Below, piece after piece: positions 57,701 to 64,000 of a stretch of 64,000 nt of DNA. The stretch comes from Powellomyces hirtus (Eukaryota; Chytridiomycota; Chytridiomycetes; Spizellomycetales; Powellomycetaceae): assembly GCA_025526995.1 (NCBI GenBank), contig JAHLKG010000012.1:496001-560000 (forward strand). Reading direction: 5' to 3'. The notes below the pieces were generated by a model. The model ran no database searches. It was given only the letters and a program-made list of their open reading frames with translations, and was not told the DNA's origin. The position numbers and the translations under genes were made by a program. Numbering within the stretch: the first letter of the stretch is position 1; each line of letters begins with the position of its first letter.

Positions 57701-59178
57701 GGCAACTTCTAAAGGCTAGTACAAGGCTTTGGTCAACAACCCTTCATGGTCATTTTCAAACAGTAGTTCCGACCAAAGGACAGTACCTTGAGATGAGCAC
57801 CGAAAAAGCTCGTCAAGAACAAAGCCAAGTTTTGTACAAACTGCTGGTCGTTGTCAGATGTTACGTCCCAGGCGGCCTTCAGATCTGCAGAGGTCGGTCA
57901 GTCATATTGTTAGGTGTTGTCATGTCGAAAATGAGACACATACTTGTATCCGGTGGTAGCATTGCTGGGATAGAGCTCATCACTAAATTGTACAGAATAA
58001 CAAATTTGTCACTGTAGTCCCCGATCTGCAATCCCGCAATCTCCGTAAGGCATTTGAGAGAAACGTTGCGGAAGGCTGGTTCCACAAAGAACTGCATTTC
58101 GTAGATTAGGATACTTTAACGCATGATGACCAAAACAAACATAACTTACCCTGGACTGCAGAATGTTGATCAAGTTTGTCTCAAAGATGTATCCCAGAGG
58201 AATCCAGTTCAAGAAGCGTAGTAGCGTCTCCAATGTGGCGCTGATCAAACTCGTTTTCTGAGCCTTTTCCAAGACTTCATGGCAGAGTTGGAAAATTTCA
58301 GCGAACTCGGCACACATCTTGTTCTTCAGGTTTGATGCTTTTGTTGAGGTCATTTGCTCGGCGGAGAAATCGAAGATCTCCTCGCTCAGCAACTTCAGAA
58401 TGTTCATGTTGTTTTCGCAAAGTGAGAGATTCGTTTTGCTCGAGGTGACAATTTCCGGAATGAACGTTGGCCAGTTGTGAGGCCATTCTTGTTTCAGGAT
58501 CTGCCAAGCACGTAAGTATGGTCGGCGCAGGCCTAAGGGGCGATAAATAGTGGGATTTCCGGCATACCTGAACCAGCACAATGTTCAGCTTCCCAAGCAG
58601 CAGGCGGTTCTTTTCCAGAGTCTCATCATCGGAAGAATTCTTGATAACAAAAGCAATAATGAAGTTCTTGATTCCTGGATGTTCGCTGGTTCAAATGTTT
58701 GTTCAAACGTTGGTCTTTGCGAGAGAAAGTCTACGAACCTGTTCGCTGATCTTCCGGCAAGACTTTCCACATGCTCTTGATGAGCGTCTCCAATATGGAA
58801 AGAGCAATGTACTGCACATGTGTGTCAGCTTCTGGTGGTCGTTACAACAAAGCGAGGGAGAACAGCGGTTTGTTACCTTGGACTGCATTACTTGAGATCG
58901 TTCAAGAATGGCGTCCACTCTCTTCCAGGCGTCGGGATGTTGTCGAAATTGTTCGAGTGCACTGTTGGCCTGCCCTTGCTGTTGGAGTGTGGCATAAGTG
59001 ACAGATCAAAATCCATGTGGCGTAGGTATGCGCAGGGGTTTGGGATGTGTAGATCTCGCGGTGGGAGACATCAGCCAGGGATGGTACGAACCTCAGGGCC
59101 ATATGTGAACATTGCATTGACTACACGGTCAAAAAGACCGACGTCCAGGTCGGTGCTGAAATCCAGGATACCGTCCAT
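54797..59178 (-). CDS. CRM1: exportin-1 (nuclear export receptor)
   Basis: Seventeen minus-strand exons join in phase to 1077 aa (yeast 1084, human 1071): 59178-59092, 58978-58877, 58811-58739, 58674-58568, 58500-58150, 58091-57944, 57884-57787, 57715-57581, 57523-57182, 57116-56831, 56765-56614, 56548-56444, 56364-56151, 56088-55480, 55409-55135, 55025-54901, 54821-54797. Crm1 carries leucine-rich NES cargo through pores with Ran-GTP. Landmarks: [13 protein letters not shown] start, CRIME region [31 protein letters not shown], the NES-groove helix [53 protein letters not shown], acidic C-terminus. The groove Cys targeted by leptomycin B is present (codon near 56982-56984). One intron (56089-56150) must use a GC donor. 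Confidence 0.96.
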
Positions 59179-59632
59179 TGTGCTTGCACTTGAGTTGTGA
59201 GTAACCGTGGGAAAGTGGGCGGTCAAGTCGAGCGCTTGAATTCAAGTGATGACTGAGAAACACGAGGGAACAAATGCAAGTGGGATCTGGCGGGTGTTGC
59301 GGTCGGTTGTTGGACAGAGGCAGACAGCAGCACCAGCTCTATTTGACTATGCTGTGCGAAAAGAGCCGGAGAACGGAGACAGGAAAAGAGGGGTCTATGA
59401 GAAAAAAGTCACTCGTTTGGCAGACAAGGATGAGAGACGGAGTGATTTTTGTTTGTTAATCGTCGCGAAAGACTTTCGCAAGGAACAACCGAAGTCCGAG
59501 TAAGTGAGTCACCTCCCCCCTCTCCCCAAATCTCGCAAGCTTGCTGAAACCCCTCCACTGGCTTCTCCTTCGCATTCTTTCAAGGTTGGAATTCAAACCC
59601 CCCCCCCCCACATTTGAGAGCTCTACGACAAA
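59179..59632. promoter_or_regulatory. divergent promoter region CRM1 / DBP5
   Basis: A 454-bp region shared by two nuclear-export genes. It holds GTGAGTCAC (59504-59512, AP-1-like) and a run of 12 C (59598-59609) in the DBP5 leader. Confidence 0.5.
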
Positions 59633-61602
59633 ATGGCGGCTCAGAACGGCTGGAACACTCCTCTACCTGCAACGGCTCCGAATCCAACAGGCGCTCCCAC
59701 CTCCCCTGCAGCCTCCTCCCCTGCACAGCCCGCTCCTCCTGCCGCTGCCTCGGGCTGGGGAAAGGTAAGGATGACAGCCACGCTCGACCTAGAAGGCATT
59801 CTCCAGATCTAAATACCGAACCGCATTCTCAGCCTCCAGCTTCTGACGCTTCGGGATGGGGTGCTCCTCCCCCCACCACTCCGCTCTCTGCGATCTCGGT
59901 GGCCGCGCCCAGTGGCTGGGGTACTCCGGCTGCTGTGAGTGCCGGCTGGACAAGCCCACCTCCGAAGCCTACAGGCGGTGTAATACCGCCTTCGCCCACT
60001 CGAAACAGTGTCAATGGTGCCAGAGTTCCCACGCTCCCTCGAAATGGCGCCACCCCAAAGCCCGAAGGTAAATCTGGCATGACCACAAGCTCTAAACAGG
60101 AAACGCGGAATCTGACCGTTGGATACCTATGAGCAGACAAGGATGTGGAGGCTCTAGCCAAGAAAGTGGATGTTCTGTCCACCGAGGAGGCAGAGGTCGA
60201 GGACTTTCCAAAGAAGAGTGGTTCCCTCATCGAGTCCTCTCAAGTTGTGGAAGTGAAGTTGGCGGATTTGGCGGCCGACGCTAACGGTCTTCTTTACTCT
60301 GGTGTCTCGACATTCGAAGATCTCCATCTCCACCCTGACCTCCTGAAAGGAATTTACGGCATGGGTTTCCAGCGACCGTCAAAGATCCAGGAGAGGGCTC
60401 TCCCTCTGCTCGTCGCAAACCCTCCAAAGAACATGATTGGCCAATCGCAATCTGGAACAGGCAAAACCGCCGCCTTTGTTTTGACTATGCTGAGCCGAAT
60501 CGACTTCAACTTGAACTACCCTCAATGTGTGTGTCTTGCGCCTGCTCGTGAGCTGGCTCGTCAAATCATGGATGTTGTGAAGGAAATGGGCAAATATACT
60601 GCCGTCACAACTGCTTTTGCCATCAAGGACTCGACCAAGCGTGGGGAAAAAATCACCTCGCAAATCATCGTGGGAACTCCCGGCACAGTCCTTGAGGCTA
60701 TCCGTCGCCGAGACCTTGACGTATCCAAAGTGCGCATCTTTGTCATGGATGAGGCCGACAACATGCTGGACCAGCAAGCTCTGGGAGACCACAGTATTCG
60801 AGTGAAAAAGTATGTGAGAAATAAAGTTGCACTCCAGCGATACGGTCGGACCTGACGTTTTTTTCCGTCAGCACAATGCCAAAGACATGCCAGATCGTAT
60901 TGTTCTCGGCCACTTTCCCTCCGGCCGTCAAAGAGTTTGCCGCCAAATTTGCTCCCAATGCCAACATGATCTCTCTTCGAAAAGAGGAGCTGTCGGTCGA
61001 CGGTATCAAACAATTTTACATGGATTGCAGAAACGAAGAGCACAAGAAAGAAGTCCTGTGTGCGTTGTACGGACTGCTCACCATCGGTCAAAGCATCATC
61101 TTCTGTCGGGTAAGCTTTCTGAGAGATACGTAAATGAGAGACATACCTGCAAGCTCAATCGTTGCGCTCATAGAGACGGGATGTTGCCGACAGACTCGGC
61201 GAGGCGCTCACCAGCCAAGGTCACGTCTGCATCGTCCTGCACGGTGGTTACACCCCCGAGGAGCGTGACAAGGCCATTGACGACTTCCGCGACGGCCGCT
61301 GCAAGGTGCTGATCACGACCAACGTTATTGCCCGCGGAATCGACATTCTTCAAGTCAACCTGGTCGTCAACTTTGACATCCCTCTCGACGGGGCCAATCG
61401 CCCGGATCCCGAAACCTACCTTCACCGTATCGGACGAACCGGTCGATTCGGCCGTACCGGTGTGAGCATCAACTTTGTCCACGACGAACAGAGTTATCGC
61501 GAGATGAAGCACATTGAAGATCACTTCCAACGCGAAATCACCCGTGTCCCCACCGAAAACTACATGGAAGTCGAAAAGATTCTCAAGAAGGCTGTCAAGT
61601 AA
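59633..61602 (+). CDS. DBP5: DEAD-box mRNA export helicase Dbp5/DDX19
   Basis: Five exons (59633-59764, 59833-60067, 60137-60809, 60872-61109, 61174-61602) give 568 aa (yeast Dbp5 482). An N-terminal extension of about 125 residues is P/A/S-rich with GW/WG motifs (QNGWN, SGWGK, SGWGA, SGWGT, AGWTS). The helicase core has the Q motif (FQRPSKIQ), motif [51 protein letters not shown] and [13 protein letters not shown]. The DEADNMLD form and VNFDIPLD are Dbp5/DDX19-specific. Dbp5 sits on the cytoplasmic face of nuclear pores and, activated by Gle1-IP6, strips export factors from mRNA. Catalytic motifs are complete. Adjacent to CRM1 in divergent orientation. Confidence 0.93.
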
Positions 61603-61923
61603 ACTGCGGCCTGTTCCGATCAGCAACTTTCTCGCTTTGAGCTCCGCTCTCGACGCTTCCTGCACTCTACGCTTTCTGCACTCTCCTCGCCCTCTCGTCT
61701 TCTTTTGCTATCTTCCTACGTTTAGCTCAGCAAAGATATAACTGCATGTCATTGAAAAGATTCTCTCGAAGCAGATGTTCGACAATATATACACACTCTT
61801 CGTTAGTTTACAAAAATTTGCACATGTGATCCCATTATGATGGTGAACTGTGGAGAACTGAGTTGTGGAGAGGTGCTATATAAACAGTACTCCGTCTATT
61901 TGCTGGATCCGGTTTTATTAAGA
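61603..61923. other. intergenic, convergent 3' ends
   Basis: A 321-bp AT-rich gap between DBP5 and the BolA2 gene; nothing recognised. Confidence 0.6.
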
Positions 61924-62436
61924 TCATTCCTTCTTCGGGAGGTTGGCGTATTGCTCTGGGGTGTACGTTTTCTACGGGAAGAATAGAAGTAAACCACGAA
62001 TTCGAGATTTCATAGATCGTTTGCAGGTGCATATGCGCTCAATCACAAACCTGTGAAAACGCATGAATTACAGCAATCTCGTCCTTCAGAGCATCGTTAA
62101 CCATTCTACGGTGGGAGACAAGCACTGTTTAGAGATCACCGACTGGCCGGCGGACGACTCAGCAATGGTGACCCGTGTCCCGCCCCTAGCCATACCTGTG
62201 TCTCTGCAGCAGCGGTTTTCCCTCGAACAGTTTGGATACGATGACGACGTCGAAACTTTGTCCGCAGCCGTTTGAGGTGTCGATCACGTCCTGTGTGCAG
62301 AGCAAGAAGGCGTTATTGAAATCTTTAAAATTGAGCGCGAATGGAAAGTTGTGAGAATTGTGGGAAAGCGTACCACATGTTCTGCCTCCAGCTTAGTCTT
62401 GATAGCTTCTTCCAGGTGTGCTTTTGCCACTGGCAT
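61924..62436 (-). CDS. BOL2: BolA-like protein 2 (Fra2)
   Basis: Four minus-strand exons (62436-62374, 62290-62196, 62105-62051, 61971-61924) encode 86 aa, the normal size for BOLA2/Fra2. With monothiol glutaredoxins (Grx3/4) it binds a bridging [2Fe-2S] cluster and signals or delivers iron in the cytosol and nucleus. Seen: [33 protein letters not shown] with the cluster-region Cys, [13 protein letters not shown] with the ligand-type His, and [14 protein letters not shown]. All family hallmarks are present. No mitochondrial presequence, which points to BOL2/Fra2 rather than BOL1 or BOL3. It is divergent from the GCN20-like gene with 186 bp between starts. Confidence 0.93.
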
Positions 62437-62622
62437 TTTTTTGATATAGTGTTGTAAGATATACAAAGAGTATGTGCTGTGAAATGACACACTTTGGTGA
62501 AGTCGGAATTGAGAGTGTCGTGGAGCAGTCTCCCCAGCCACGTGTGGGTCCGCGCCGCGTTCTCTATGCAGTAACATTGAGCGGTTGGGATTTCTGGGGT
62601 TTTGCAGGGAAAACGTAGAATC

Positions 62623-64000
62623 ATGGCCGAGATCAGGGGCTACATCAAGGAAACGGCCCCCGGGTTGGACGGTGATTTGCTGGAATATGTGAGTGGGGTG
62701 ATGAATCTGGGGAGTTAACTTGTGCGCTGGGGCTTGAATCGTGGCTTTCTTGGGGTTTACCGAAAGGGCCGGGCAGGCGAGGGCGTCGTGAAATGAAGTA
62801 GTTTTCCTTTCCACTTTCTTTTTCTGATAGTTGGATTTGATGGTGGATATAGGTGTCAGGGTACTTTGACGACACATCCAGCGACCGGTCTCAAGAAGGC
62901 CTCTTTGATTTCCTGCAACCACTACTAAGCGAGGCGGGAAACACTGATGCCGAAATCGAATCCCTCTGCGAGCGGTTAGCCGCTTTAACACCGGCACCCA
63001 AGCACGCATTCGGGTACGGGGTGATTGCACTGGATGGTCCTGTTGTGATGAGCGCATACGGAGCGGGTGGAGGCGAGGCCGGGTTTGGGGACAGAGTGGG
63101 CGACATTCGGCACGGACAATCGACCAACGGTCCCAAGAGCACGACGGTAGATCAGCGCAAATTGCGGGCTGCGGAGAAGAAATTGGCAGAGAAGAATGCC
63201 AAGCGGGGATTGTATGACCCGGACGCGATCCCCGTGTGGAACCCGGACGTGAAACCGGCCATCATTGTCAACCAGATGAAGGTGTCGAGTGGCGCGACCA
63301 ACATGAGCAAGGATATCAAGTTGGAGAACTTTGATATTGCGTTTGCGGGGAAGAAGATTTTGCAGAATGCGAACTTGTCGTTGGCCCATGGGCGGAGATA
63401 CGGTTTGGTTGGCAAAAACGGAGTTGGAAAATCGACACTCTTACGTGCGATTGCGCACGAGGAACTGCGGTTACCGGCCCATATCCGCGTCCTGCACGTC
63501 GAGCAAGAGATTGTCGGGGATGACACGGTCGCCATGCAGTCTGTTCTGCAAGCCGACGTCGAACGCACGAGTTTGCTTGAGGAGGAGAAGAAACTTAATT
63601 CCGCGCTGAGCAAAATGTCAACCACGCCCGAAGACGCCGAAACGATGTCGAAACGTCTGAAGGAAGTCTACGCCAAACTCGAAGACATCGAAGCCGACAA
63701 GGCCGAATCCAAGGCCTCTGCCATCCTGAATGGTTTGGGATTTACCCCCGAACAACAACGGGCCGCGACCCGAACTTTCTCTGGTGGTTGGCGTATGCGA
63801 CTCGCCCTCGCCCGCGCCCTCTTCTGCAAGCCTGACCTGTTGCTGGCTGATGAAGTCACCAATTACCTCGATTTCCCCGCCGTCGTCTGGCTCGAAAAAT
63901 ATTTCCAGGCCTGGCCCGCCACCCTCCTCGTCGTCTCCCACGACAGATCCTTCCTTGACGCCGTCTCCACCGACATCCTCCACCTCCACGACGGCCTCCT
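62623..64000 (+). CDS. GCN20: ABC-F ATPase Gcn20/ABCF3, 5' part
   Basis: Two exons (62623-62688 and 62853 to window end) encode the N-terminal ~404 aa; the gene continues beyond the window. An ABCF3/Gcn20-type N-terminal domain (EIRGYIKETAPGLD ... VSGYFDDT) precedes the first ATPase: Walker A GKNGVGKSTLLRA, signature FSGGWRMRLALARAL, Walker B with LLLADEVTNYLDF and SHDRSFLD. Gcn20 binds Gcn1 on ribosomes and helps activate Gcn2 on starvation. The Walker B Glu and switch His are present, but DEPTNHLD reads DEVTNYLD. The N-terminal Gcn1-binding-type domain argues for Gcn20/ABCF3 rather than Arb1/ABCF2. No TM segments. Confidence 0.88.

Overview
This 64 kb window looks like nuclear DNA of a fungus, most likely an early-diverging, intron-rich lineage such as a chytrid. 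I recognise homoserine dehydrogenase (absent from animals) and fungal-type Kin1, Scj1, Ecm15 and Gem1 genes. Almost every gene is broken by short introns (about 50-160 bp) with GT/AG ends, and genes alternate strand at high density. The placement in fungi is inference from gene content; no rRNA, tRNA, CRISPR array or transposon was recognised.

Layout, left to right. 0-5 kb: 3' end of an MCM-binding protein gene (+), then a KIN1/PAR-1 kinase with a KA1 domain (-). 5.7-14 kb: ER DnaJ (SCJ1 type, +), a short-chain dehydrogenase (+), Mediator MED10 (-) and a six-blade-type kelch protein (+). 14-23.7 kb: the Miro GTPase GEM1 (-, 16 exons), an F-box/LRR protein (+), proteasome lid subunit RPN6 (-), Mediator MED21 (+), a TMEM70-family mitochondrial protein (-) and a 95-residue protein of unknown role (+). 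23.9-34.8 kb: DBP7 helicase (-), an unknown protein (+), the spindle midzone protein ASE1/PRC1 (-) and an integrin-linked-kinase-like pseudokinase (-). 35-48 kb: a Q-rich protein with a bacterial-looking N-terminal domain (-), divergent nucleolar genes NHP2 (-) and NOP12 (+), a low-complexity protein with internal repeats (-), a PPxY membrane protein (-) and ECM15 (+). 48.7-64 kb: a KDM4-type histone demethylase (-), HOM6 (+), exportin CRM1 (-, 17 exons), mRNA export helicase DBP5 (+), BolA2 (-) and the start of a GCN20/ABCF3 gene (+).

Most genes are housekeeping and need not work together. Some neighbours share biology: CRM1 and DBP5 (nuclear export) are divergent from one 454-bp region, NHP2 and NOP12 (ribosome biogenesis) from a 277-bp region, and two Mediator middle-module subunits lie within 11 kb. 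Ten head-to-head pairs share upstream regions of 186-1191 bp. Several carry recognisable sites: a Gcn4-type site before HOM6 and a UPR-like TGACGTG before the ER DnaJ.

The features most worth a second look are the ILK-like pseudokinase (with all three catalytic motifs altered), the bacterial-looking domain protein at 35.3-37.8 kb, GW repeats on the DBP5 N-terminus, an animal-like KDM4 architecture, and two GC-AG introns. Exon boundaries were worked out by hand from splice consensus, reading-phase continuity and family alignment from memory; single-base errors are possible.
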